64,000 bases of DNA from Zymoseptoria tritici IPO323 (taxonomy: Eukaryota; Ascomycota; Dothideomycetes; Mycosphaerellales; Mycosphaerellaceae): positions 1,426,001 through 1,490,000 of the forward strand of contig NC_018214.1 of the NCBI RefSeq assembly GCF_000219625.1, read 5' to 3'. Positions within the stretch are counted from its first letter, which is position 1. Every line of letters begins with the position of its first letter. Of this stretch, positions 22,019 through 33,763 are shown piece by piece. Made by a program: the position numbers and the translations under genes. The notes under the pieces were generated by a model. The model searched no databases. It had not been told where the DNA came from and saw nothing but the letters and a program-made list of their open reading frames with translations.

Positions 22019-23400
22019 TCAATCCTCCAGCAGGTCCACACCAACGCCTCGCAGTGCGTCCACGGCCCACTCGGGGTACTTGTCCTTCTCGCCACTATGC
22101 AACTTCTTGAAGTAGCTCTTCAAAAAGGCCGGATACTTGTCTGCAATAATGGCCTCTCTTGCCCTCTTCATGAGGTTCAGCAGGTAGTGCACATTGTGGA
22201 TGCTCAGCAGATGTGCACCGACGGTCTCTTTTGCGGCGGTGTGGTATATGTAGGCCCTGGTGATGCCCAGACCGCCCTGCTCTTCACTTCGGCAGCATAT
22301 GCACGGGCAGCCCTCCTCCACCGGACCAAAGTCGTACGCATACCTCACGTGCTTCAGGTTGAGCACTCCTTCACCGGTGACTGCGTTGCCGAAGCGTGCA
22401 GTTCTCGTCGGCCAGACGCAATCAAACATGTCGGCGCCTAGAGCGACACACACGAGAATGTCTTCTGGGTAGCCGACTCCCATCACATAACGTGGCTTTC
22501 GCTCTGGGAAGAGACTGGTGCACGTATCGACGACCTTGCAGAACTCCGACTTCGCTTCTCCACCACTCAGTCCTCCAATGGCGATTCCGGGCGTATCCCG
22601 AGCCACCATGGCTTCGCAGCACTCCCGGCGCAGATCGAGATCTAGGCCTCCTTGTATGATGCAGAAGAGGTTCTGGGTGGTTGGGTTCTTGTGGGCTGCG
22701 ATGCAACGATCTAGCCAGCGTACTGATCGGTGCATTGCTTCCTTGATTCGGGCGTGGTCTGGTGAAGTCGTGGCAATCACATCATCGAGTTGCATCATTA
22801 TGTCGGAGCCGATGGAGTTCTGGAGTGATATTGAGTGTTCCGGTGTGAGCAGCATAGGTGTACCGTCGTGTGGACTCAGAAACCGAACACCTTCTTCGGT
22901 GACTTTAGCTAGCTGGAGTAGGGAGACCATTTGGAAGCTTGAGAATGGTCAGCTCGACCTCTCTAGGCTCTGAATCTTTGCTCATACCCTCCGCTATCTG
23001 GTCGTTGTTAGCCACAATCTATGACATATATAGTCATAAATTACCTGTTAGGATGTTGTGTTTCCATGACTGTAGCTTGTGCGCACCACCAATCGCGTCC
23101 AGAGTCTGCTGCCCAGGTTTGAGTCCAAGGTGATAGGTGTTGTTGAGACACAGTCTGCAGCTGGTCTCCTCAAGTTGAATCGGCGTGAGTCCTTTCAGCG
23201 ATGCTTGCGTTGCCACCGGCATGAAAAGTGGAAGTTGAACTGGCCCATGAGGAAGATTGAGCGTTGCTGCTCGGGCTTTTGTCGTCTGTGAAGACCGGGA
23301 ACTCAGCGAAAGATACTGGTTACGATGGTGGTTTGGTACGTACAGAGCACTTCGCTACAAGATCAAAGGTCAAAGCAGACGGTAGCGATCGAGCAAGCAT
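22019..23400 (-). CDS. Queuine tRNA-ribosyltransferase catalytic subunit (TGT/QTRT1)
   Basis: Exchanges guanine-34 for queuine in tRNAs with GUN anticodons; the eukaryotic enzyme is a QTRT1-QTRT2 heterodimer. Four exons (23400-23344, 23285-23045, 22997-22988, 22937-22019) join to 408 aa, close to the family length. Exon 3 is only 10 nt and supplies the core of T-D-S-G-G, so that ILTDSGGFQM is formed; Asp100 corresponds to the general acid/base Asp of bacterial TGT. Asp275 in MFDCVWPTRTARFG is the expected nucleophile. The zinc site is C313-x-C315-x2-C318 (CPCICC) with His350 in SIHN. Exon 1 (19 codons, LTFDLVAKCS) resembles the usual N-terminus but is supported only by frame and splice sites. 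Introns of 47-58 nt have good consensus ends. Confidence 0.92.
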
Positions 23401-25390
23401 GTCATCCTCTGACATGATGCAGAGGTGATGTTGAGTTCCGATTGGAAGCAAATAATTTTGAACCATGCCCAGATGATTGAATTCAAGACCCGGTCATGAA
23501 AAGTCCAATTAATGATTGATGGGAAAATCCGGGCAGTGACAGAGGAAGATTTTAGGCCTCTCAATTCAAGTCTCATCTCAGGTCTTCTTCTGCCACGACA
23601 GCAAAATCTCCCCCATCACATCCTCACCGCCAGACGTCCGTTCTAGCCTGTCGTAGGCGCCACGATACTACCAGCCAGCTCGAGGCTCACATTTCGCCCG
23701 ACTGACGGCGAGCATTTCGAGGCACTCTTGGATACCAGCACCCTTTCCGGAGTCGGCTACATGCTGGCACAACACAAAGCTCCAGATCAGCTCGGATGGA
23801 GAACTGTACTGTGTGTTGCCCTGAGAAACAGCTGCCGCAGTACTTCGCCGTGGTGAACATTGTCAGTAAGGCTTGATCGATGGTTTGACGCCCTTTGCAT
23901 CTGATACCTCCCAACACTCCAAAACAAACCAATTAGGCCCACCTCGTGCGGTGCATATCACACGACAGCGTAGAGACACATTGCCAACAGGACCGTGAGA
24001 GCAAATATCTACGGTCCTGATGCACGTCTCCCCAATTTTCCTGGCAACTTTCACCGTACAGGTATCGCTCGGCTGGCTTGGATGGTGCAGTTTGAGCGGA
24101 AGCACGGAGGTAGCATGATCGGATGTGGACGAGGTGAATTGAAGGTGGTGAATCTGTCCTTGGTCATGAGCATCTTTGCATGCTTCGTACGATGTCATTC
24201 GCATTTGAAGGACGGCTCATCGTACTTATCACCCTTTCACGAACACGCTTCGTCATCGTCTCGCACGACAAGTCATCCACCATCAGCAACCACAGCAAGC
24301 CCTTCGACGTCAGCACTTCGATCAGCAGGTCGTCAACACAATTGGCAGCAACTATCGTCAAGGACCGCTCTCAGAAGTATGTGCCATCATCTCCCCAACA
24401 TCATCTACCACCGCTGCAGTCACTACAAGCAAAAAGGCTACATGCACACATACTGTATTCCAGCCGTCACGGCTCGGGCGAGAGGTCAGCGGGAGCCTTC
24501 ATCATGCCATATTCCCCAGCAGGTGGAGTATGTTGCTGGTAGGTGTCCAGCGTGCGCAGCAAGAAGATGAGCAGGTGCTCCAGGTGCTGCAGTGAAGCAT
24601 GGGAGCATCGGGCACCGAGTCGACATGGCTTAAGCAGGCCAGACGCTGGGTTCCAGAGGATCGACTGGCAGAAGACAGCAAGACAGGCCTCTGCCTGCAG
24701 CGAAACTTCCCTTCTACCTCCATGGCTCCGCTCAAACCGCGCTACGTAACTCGGAATTCGGGGGCTTGGTTGGTATGGTGTGAGTTTGAAGGACGAAAGC
24801 ATTGTCGTTGCTTTCCTTCCTCTCATAGTTCCACATCCTTCTCGAATTATGGTTCCTTTCTCTGGCACAGACTGCACAGTCCAAGCCCACGGAGTCAGAC
24901 ACATGCGGTGCAATTTAAGCGGGATCACAGAGGTACGTATACGACTAGCCTGTGCAGGATGCAGTGCATCTATGGAGAGGTGAATGTTATTTTTTTCTTT
25001 TTCTGTATCGTTGCTGCGCATTGCCTTTGACAAAGAAAGAATGTCCTTATCAAGCGCCTTCACCCCGATCTGAAATCTCGGAAGGTGGAAGCGCTCCAGA
25101 ATGCGGCAAGCAGAAGCGCAAGCGTGAACATAACTACTTCCCGCTCGAGGCCTTTCTGGCGACGATCTAGATGTCTTTTAGCAATTGCTTCTTACCGAAA
25201 CCACTTCTCGTTGGCATGAAAACCAGGCACTCGTCTGTGTTGACCCCGCCTCCCCACATCTTCGTGCTTTATATCAGAACTGCGTCATTGTCGATGTCCG
25301 GTAACGATACCACCACTGTTCTTTAACTGCGAGGTCATCGTTCTACTCAATCACACTCCACAGGTCCATTGTTATATTATAGCAGCAACC
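23401..25390. other. Gene-poor 2-kb region with degenerate repeats
   Basis: No supported gene on either strand; the open frames at 23995-24570 and 24467-25063 lack family features. Four diverged copies of a roughly 28-bp motif occur (listed separately). An imperfect inverted repeat lies at 25053-25095. The right end carries the epoxide hydrolase promoter. Confidence 0.5.
24082..24935. repeat. Dispersed degenerate ~28-bp repeats
   Basis: Copies at about 24082-24112 and 24905-24935 share 24 of 29 core positions (GGTGCARTTTRAGCGG...CACRGAGGT), and most differences are transitions. A third, weaker copy lies at about 24775-24800. A fourth, at about 24719-24745, is in inverse orientation. Found by eye, so the exact limits are uncertain. 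Confidence 0.4.
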
Positions 25391-26667
25391 ATGTCTGAAG
25401 AGATCACGCCTTTCAAGGTCGACATTCCCAAAGAAGATGTCGAGCGGTTGAAACGCAAGCTCAAAGACACCAGACTGCCACCGAAAGAGATCGTTCCTAA
25501 TGCAGGAAACAAATACGGTCCAACGTACGAATGGGGAAAGAATCTTTACGATGCCTGGATAGGAGACTTCGATTGGTTCGAGCATCAAGAAAAGATCAAC
25601 TCTGCACCGCACTACATGACCCACATTGAGGGGGTCAAGATTCATTTTGTGCATGCGAGATCCAAAAGGGAGGACGCCATTCCTTTGATCATGGTCCACG
25701 GCTGGCCAGGCTCCTTCTACGAGTTTAGCCAGGTCTGGGGACCATTGTCTAATCCCGAAGATCCAAGTCTACCCGCGTTTAACGTAGTTGTTCCCTCCAT
25801 GCCAGGGTACTGTTTCTCCGACTGGCCACCAAAGGCCGGCTGGACGCTGCAGGACAACGCCCGCCTCTTCGACGCACTCATGAAGCGACTGGGGTACAAG
25901 GAGTACATGATCCAGACCGGCGACTGGGGCCACTGGGTCGGGCGTGAGCTGGGATCGAAATACACTGACTCCTGCAAGCTGGTCCATTTCAACTTCGCTC
26001 CATCTCCACTACCGGAAGGCGTGGAGTACACAAAGCGCGAGCAGGAAGTACAGGCTCGAGTCGACGACTGGCTGGAGAACCACATGGGATACGCCATCAA
26101 GATGAGAACACGCCCGCATACGATCGGGTTCGGCTTCAACGACAATCCGATGGGAATCTTGATGTGGGTCGGCGAGAAGTACAACGAAGCCGCGGATCCG
26201 GAAAAGCAGAAGCGCAGGTACTGGACGCAATGCATTCTGGCGACCGCGAGTCTGTACTACTTCACGGACTGCATCATGCCCAGTATGCTGTGCTATTATG
26301 AGAATGTCCGCCATGAGAATTTTGCCAGCTTCGCGATGGAGGAGCACAATCGCATCACTGTGCCGTTCGGGTATACGTCCTTTTACTGGGACACGGAGCC
26401 GAGTTCGAAGCGTGCTGTGGAGAGGACGGGTAATTTGGTGTATTACAAAGGTGAGGAGTCCGACCCGCTCCCGGGTTTCGACCATGCTGACTCGACCAGA
26501 ACGAAATGACGGTGGCCACTATGCCGCGTTAGAAGATCCGGAAGGTATTACCGGTAAGTGCACACTATTGGCGTGCTCATCTTTACGAGTTGTGCTGATC
26601 CAAGGCCACAGAGGATGTGCGAGAGCTGGCAGCTCAGGAGTGGAAGAGGTTTGCGTCGTCCAAGTAA
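25391..26667 (+). CDS. Epoxide hydrolase (alpha/beta hydrolase with EHN domain)
   Basis: Microsomal-type epoxide hydrolase that opens epoxides to vicinal diols through a covalent ester on Asp. Exons 25391-26450, 26500-26553 and 26612-26667 give 389 aa. The EHN lid-type N-terminus (about 6-110) starts FKVDIPKEDVERLKRKL. The oxyanion motif HGWPG begins at His103. The nucleophile is Asp178 in TGDWGHW. A Tyr of the lid lies in VPFGYTSF. The catalytic His is H360 in GGHYAALEDP, created by joining exons 1 and 2. The third exon gives the usual ..VRELAAQEWKRFASSK end. Both introns are short with GT..AG ends. It is tail-to-tail with the FMN oxidase gene. Without the splices the ORF would lose the catalytic His. 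Confidence 0.93.
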
Positions 26668-26885
26668 TCGATGAGGTACATGGTGGACAAGTGTGCTGTC
26701 CAGAATCGATGAAGCTATCGGCTACCACTTCCGACCCGGGTCACCAATGCGGCCACACCGATCCTCGCGGCGACATGGCTTCGGCGGCGTAAGATCGCGG
26801 GAGGCGTTGTGGCCAAGCGTATACCACCATCAGTTGAGCAATCAAGCCTATCTGACTTCTGTTCGAGTACCAAAAGCGGTATGCC

Positions 26886-28190
26886 TTACAGCTCATCCTC
26901 CCTGATCAAAATTGAGCGATTGAGATGCTCAGGTCGGATCGACTCCACTCCAGCGAGATGTAGTGTAAGCTCCATGTCTCCACTCAGACTCCTGAGCACA
27001 TGCGAGCACCCAACTTCTCCTCCAAGAGCAAGGCCATAGATGTACGGTCGTCCTATGAGACACATCTTGGCCCCCAGAGCGAGCGCCTTGACGATGTCAC
27101 TGCCACATCTAATTCCAGAGTCAAAGAAGACATCCAACCTGCCTCCCACCGCATCGACAATGCGTGGTAGCATGCCAAGCGAGCTGACGCAGCCATCGAC
27201 TTGTCGGCCGCCGTGATTCGACACCACGATGCCGGCAACACCTAACTCGACACACTTCAGAGCATCTGCGACTGATTGTATCCCCTTGAGTACAATCGGT
27301 CCGTCCCAATTCTCCTGCAGCCATTTGATATCGTCCCATCCGCGTGATGAAACTGGGAACATGGTCTTCGTCCACTCTGCCGCCGCTTCGCGGTAGTTCT
27401 CCTCAATCTCTACACCATGCAGAGACTTGAACTTCGATCGGAACACGGGATCCGAGAACCCAATCGCAACACCTATTGAGTCCGAACGGAGGAATGGATT
27501 GTAGCCGTTATCCATGTCCGATGGTCGCCAACCCAGAATGTAGGTGTCGAGCGTCACGAAAAGTGCAGAGAATCCCCATGTCTTGGCTCGCGAGAGCAGC
27601 GAAGCCGTCAGGTCGTTGTCTCTAGGCCAGTAGAGCTGGAACCAACGTATACCATCGCCGTTCGCTTTGGCCACGTCTTCGATGCTAGCACTGGACGCTG
27701 TTGACAAGATGTACGGTACACATTCGATCTCTGCTGCTTTGGCCGATGCCAGTTCGCCCTCGGCATCGAACATTCGTTGACATCCAATCGGAGCGACAGC
27801 TATCGGGAAAGACACTGTTTGGCCAAGGACGGTGGTCGATAGATCCGGAAGAGTTTCAGTCTTGACCATGCGTGAAGGTACTATTGACCACTTCTTGAAT
27901 GCCTTCAAGTTTTTCGCGGAGGTCTCTCCAGTGCCAGCGTTCCCCATCAGATATTCCTGCCGCCGAGGTTAGTCTTGCCTCTTGCAATGAAATGCAGTAT
28001 GACTTGCTCTCGCATCCGAAGACATTTGATCTTGAGCGTCCTGTTCCCATCTTTGCGTTTGATATGTGAGTGGCGGCCGCTCATATCGTAGACCTTTCTG
28101 GTATACCTTCGACTCGTATTCGATCGGGTTGTGAGGTCTTGTCGCGGGCTCGGTGGACCAACAATCGTTCTCGATCCCTTGGTACGACAT
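26886..28190 (-). CDS. FMN-dependent 2-hydroxyacid oxidase/dehydrogenase
   Basis: Member of the glycolate oxidase / lactate 2-monooxygenase / flavocytochrome b2 family, oxidising an L-2-hydroxyacid to the 2-oxoacid. Exons 28190-28008 and 27956-26886 give 417 aa. Motifs are PIAVAPIG, STASSASIE, FQLYWPRD, TLDTYILGWRP, VLKGI (Lys285, FMN), SNHGGRQVDG (catalytic His309), DSGIRCGSDIVKALALGA and IGRPYIYGLALGG. The GNAGTGET block after the junction and the length of about 415 aa are typical of a fungal subgroup annotated as lactate 2-monooxygenase-like; the true substrate is unknown. The only in-frame splice I can find uses a GC donor (AGA|GCAAGT at 28007) and an AG acceptor at 27957, with a CTAAC branch site. 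No haem-binding cytochrome b5 domain is present. Confidence 0.9.
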
Positions 28191-28273
28191 GGCGATCTAC
28201 GGGGTCAGACATCGCACAAGTGTCACCGTAGACAACACTGGAAATTAAGCGTAGTAAGCCGCTTGGACGCTGT

Positions 28274-28790
28274 GATGGTGTACTAAACATAAGTTTCCCT
28301 CACTACGACATCTTTACTATTTCGACATATATAAAGTGCTCGCTGTCGAGTTTTGTATGTCTACGTAGCCTTTAAGGTTGCTAAATATGTTCGTATATAT
28401 GTAGATAATAATCTATCCTAGGGATAGGCGATATAAGACACTCCTCGTCGGTCGCCGTCGTCGTCGGGAGTGCAGTATATTAAGGCACTCCGGCGTAGAC
28501 TTTATACTAGGCTAGAATTCCGGCGGACGATAACATAGTACCGAGTCGAAATTCCTATATATATTTTATAATAGCGCGGCGGCGGCAACATACCGGCGGC
28601 GGCAATATACCGGCGGCGATAATAGAAAACTAGCGGTATTATATAGGTAGCCTACCTAAGAGCACGTAAGAGTAGTTATGCGTATCGGCGAGGCTTATAT
28701 AGACAGATCCGAGAGAGCCTTTCTCTATACCGGGAATCGCGAAATTACAAATTCGCCGTAGTGAGGGAAACTCACGTATAGTACGCCATC
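28274..28790. mobile_element. MITE-like DNA transposon relic with 34-bp terminal inverted repeats
   Basis: The ends 28274-28307 and 28757-28790 are inverted repeats matching at 30 of 34 positions, with a shared inner GTTTCCCTCACTACG. Three of four mismatches are transitions. The element is flanked on both sides by CTGT (28270-28273 and 28791-28794), a possible 4-bp target duplication. The 450-bp interior is very TA-rich with few CA/TG dinucleotides but many CG, which suggests past RIP, and holds no coding capacity. A (CGG)n-containing mini-repeat lies at about 28575-28622. It sits 84 bp upstream of the FMN oxidase start. Superfamily is undetermined. Confidence 0.75.
28575..28622. repeat. Short imperfect tandem repeat inside the MITE
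   Basis: Three diverging copies of a unit like ATACCGGCGGCGGCAA follow each other inside the TA-rich element. Read by eye; the limits are approximate. Confidence 0.6.
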
Positions 28791-28794
28791 CTGT

Positions 28795-29155
28795 CAATGA
28801 CGATAAGCTCTGTGGCGGAGTTTTCGGTTAGGTTCATGCATGGCCCATCATTCACGAGCTCTCATCGTCACACAGATCGAACAGAACTTCGAGTGCGAAA
28901 TCCATGGCGAGGATACAATGACCATCTAGAACTTATTACCGAAGCAAGACGAGTGAAGTAGGTACAAGTCGGCACGGGGAGGTCGTAATTGTTTTCTTGA
29001 GCACGGATCGCAAAGGGTCCGCGGTGCTCTTACTCTTACTGAAATCAACATCGATCTTCGCCAGCATCCTTTTCCTCCTTTCCACATCGACAACAAACGG
29101 ACAAGATTCGACCAAGGCATCGTACACCTCTTCCGCCGATCCTGAGTCGCTTCAA
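28795..29155. other. Intergenic, no gene seen
   Basis: About 0.36 kb between the transposon relic and the 3' end of the aminotransferase gene. Nothing recognisable. Confidence 0.4.
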
Positions 29156-30808
<1,653 letters not shown>

Positions 30809-31452
30809 TTCTGTGACGTGAGCTTGATTGTAGACAAGGAGAAGACGGTGAATATACTGAGAGCGGTGGACTATATACGGTATTGTAGAACATCTCTCCG
30901 ATAGTCGTACTTGTTGGGCATCGCTTGCCCGACGGACAACTTTCCCGACGGAAAACCTCGAAGCGGTGGACTTGGCGCGCCCTTGAAAAGACATTCATGG
31001 ATGAATGCTGGCCCTTTCGACAACGATGGCTAAGCTACCATGTCGAATGCCAGGTCTGTCATACGGCTTGCTGTGTTGGAGATGCCGGAGCCTTCGTGTG
31101 GGAGACTCAGTGGTCAATGTGAGCAGAAGGACAGTTTTGGTAGGGCCCCACCAAAAGGGTAAGAACACCTTCACCTTGCCTCCATGGCACAATGTCGGCG
31201 TTTGACGGAAGGCTCGAGCATGGTCGAAAGCCGGTGGGACTGCTGAGAATGGAACCATTCCGTTATTGTCGGCAGGAGATGGGGTGAGTTCTCTTGGAGT
31301 CGGCGACTTGAGCCTGAATGTTCACACGGCTTGCAGCTCCGGGTAACCTTTGTGGAAACAACGACATCACTCCGCTGCTGGTACATCAACTCTTTGACTT
31401 TCGACCACACCCACAGGAAACAAGTCCATTCGGCACCTTCAAGGTCACAATC
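30809..31452. promoter_or_regulatory. Divergent promoter interval, aminotransferase / beta-hydroxyacid dehydrogenase
   Basis: 644 bp separate the two divergent starts and must contain both promoters. No gene is seen inside. Co-regulation of the pair is possible but inferred only from arrangement. Confidence 0.4.
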
Positions 31453-32825
31453 ATGACTTCTACAAAACCGAAAGTCGGTTTCGCAGGCCTGGGAGCCATG
31501 GGCGGCGGCATGGCCAAAAACTTGGTCAAGGAAGGCTTCAGCGTCACCGGTTTTGATGTCTATCAACCGCTTGTGGACAGCTTCGTCGAAGCCGGCGGCA
31601 AGGGAGCAAAAACGCCTCGAGAGGCAGCATCAGAGGCTGAATTCTTCGTGTCAATGGTCGCCAACAATACCCAAACCATAAGCCTGCTATTCGAGGGCGA
31701 GGACTGCCTCATCAAAGGCCTGGGCAAGAACAAGACTTTTATTCTCTGCTCGACTACACCGCCATCCTTCCTCCCGGAGCTTCGAAGACGTCTCGACGAC
31801 GAAGGCAGACCCGACATCAAGCTCCTCGACTGTCCAGTCTCGGGCGGCACCATTCGTGCTGCCAATGGCACGCTTTCCATCTTCGAATCCGGCCCAGTGG
31901 AACATCTCGACGAAGCAAAGGAAGTGCTGCAGTGTATGTCCGCGAATCTCTACCGTATGGGCGCGATTAGCGACGGCACCAAAACCAAGACTGTTCACCA
32001 GCTCCTCGCGGCAACAAACATCATCACCGCGTCCGAGGCGATGGGTCTAGCAGCTACAGTCGGTCTGAATACCGATGCTGTGGCCGAACACGTCAACAAG
32101 TCCGATGGAGCCAGCTTCATGTTCGAGAACCGCGTTCCACACAGTAAGATTGACACCCTAAAAACACCGCGTCCACCACTAACACGTTCAATCCAGTGCT
32201 CAAAAACGACTGGCATCCCTACTCCGCCCTAGGCATAATCCTCAAAGATGCCACAATCGTAACGCACACTGCTCGCTCCTCCCAATTTCCCACTCCTCTA
32301 GCCGACACAGCCGAGCAACTCTATCTACAAGGTGTGCGAGCAGGTCTCCTCAAAGTCGACGACGCCGCCCTGGTGCAACTCTACCTCCCCGCAACTCAAC
32401 CCTCCCTCGTCCACGAAATGACATCCGCAGACATCAATATGAGCGCCTCCCACAAAGTCAGCAAGGACACTATCGTCGACTTGCTCACCGGAATCCACCT
32501 CGCCGCGAGCGTGGAGGGCATGGCGTTCTGCAAGTCGCTCGGTCTTGATCGGAAGACCTTGTGTGAGATCATCTCCAAGGCGGCGGGCTGGAATGCCATT
32601 TTCGTCAAGTGTATTCCGGATATGTTGGAGAAGGACGAGTGGAGTCTGGCGGATTGTCCGCAGGCGGAGGAGGTGGGCCGAAAATTGGGTGAGGCGGTCG
32701 AGAAGTGCGGTCGGATTGGATTTCCGTGTATGATGGGCAGTGCGGCATTGCAACAATTCGCTTTTGCTGGCTTGAAGGCAAAGAAGATTGGTGGACAAGA
32801 TCGGAGGTCGCGGGAGGGAGAGTGA
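31453..32825 (+). CDS. Beta-hydroxyacid dehydrogenase with duplicated C-terminal domain (L-threonate / 3-hydroxyisobutyrate type)
   Basis: NAD(P)-dependent dehydrogenase of the 6-phosphogluconate/3-hydroxyisobutyrate superfamily. Exons 31453-32143 and 32197-32825 give 439 aa, well above the usual 290-310. The Rossmann motif GFAGLGAMGGGMA sits at 8-20, the substrate motif DCPVSGGTIRAANGTLS at about 135-150, and the catalytic Lys region is DGTKTKTVHQLLAA. The first helical C-terminal domain ends in FPTPLADTAEQLYLQG. A second copy-like segment follows from about residue 340 (DLLTGIHLAASVEGMAFCKSLGLD...). The same two-copy layout forms the N-terminal part of large fungal fusion proteins that continue with DUF1537 kinase and class-II aldolase; here those parts are absent and a clean stop follows. 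The start is the ATG in ACAATCATGAC. Confidence 0.87.
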
Positions 32826-33763
32826 TGGATTCGGTGGATCTGCATTGCGAACGCGGGTGAGTGAGAGAGGCTATTCCAGATGATCGAGCAAGATTCAAAG
32901 CTTAGTGACAGCAGCATTCGACGGCAGTATAGACACGAGACCAGACAGCAATGAAGCACGAGACCTGTCCCACAGGTATGACACAAAAGGTACAACCTTT
33001 CCAACAGATCACGCTCACCTACCGGGCCTTCATCATTGATTCACCACCATATCGAACAACATCACAAAATGCGAAAAGGTCTCGGAAATTGAATATACAC
33101 ATCACACTTGAAGCTAGAATCAGCCTTCTGCAGCGAGCTACACACAAACATCGAGCTCGCGCCCATGCAGTCTCGCAAGAAACAAGAGGAAAAGGTACAC
33201 AAATTGCCGTGACACCACCCACACCCGTCGCTCGTCCGTTCTGAGGGTACATTGCACACATGCGCACATCCACAATCGATCCGCCGGACAAACCACGCAA
33301 AACCTCCATGCTGTCGTTATGTGTGAAATACACCACATCTCAAAGCATCCGTCAAAAGACGGAGCCGAGAGCCGCCCATCTCCTTTTTCGCAGAGTAAAT
33401 GCAGCAGCAAATCAATCGTTCTTCTCCAAACGCCACTGGTTCTCCTTCTTTTTTGTCGTATCCTCACTGCTGGAATGCAGGGTCGACTCCTCTGAGGGCG
33501 AGTGCTGGCTCCACGTCATCCTGGCCTTGTTCTATAATGTATGTTTTGGTTCGTTATGTTCTGTTCTTCTCCTTCTTCTGTTCATGTCGTGAAATTCGGT
33601 CCTCGCAATGTGAGCCTCCCATTTGTATGTGCGAAACAGTATGACCCAGAATATCCGGGAGGAAGCTGGATAATACTGTGAGACTCTCGAGGTCGAAATG
33701 TGCAAACTTTTTGCCGTGTGCGCCGTGATAATGGTGTCGAGGACCGTATCGGGAAAACGTGGC
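32826..33763. other. Intergenic between convergent genes, no gene seen
   Basis: About 0.9 kb separates the convergent 3' ends of the dehydrogenase and the C2H2 regulator. T-rich runs near 33450-33590 may be 3' processing signals of the minus- or plus-strand gene. No coding evidence. Confidence 0.45.

Noticed and set aside
24467..25063. 198-codon minus-strand frame in the gene-poor tract
   Set aside because: No family similarity; it runs through the degenerate repeats, which alone explain its odd peptide repeats (PLKLH-like).
28575..28622. Regular repeats that could suggest a CRISPR-like array
   Set aside because: Units abut without spacers and lie inside a eukaryotic TIR element.
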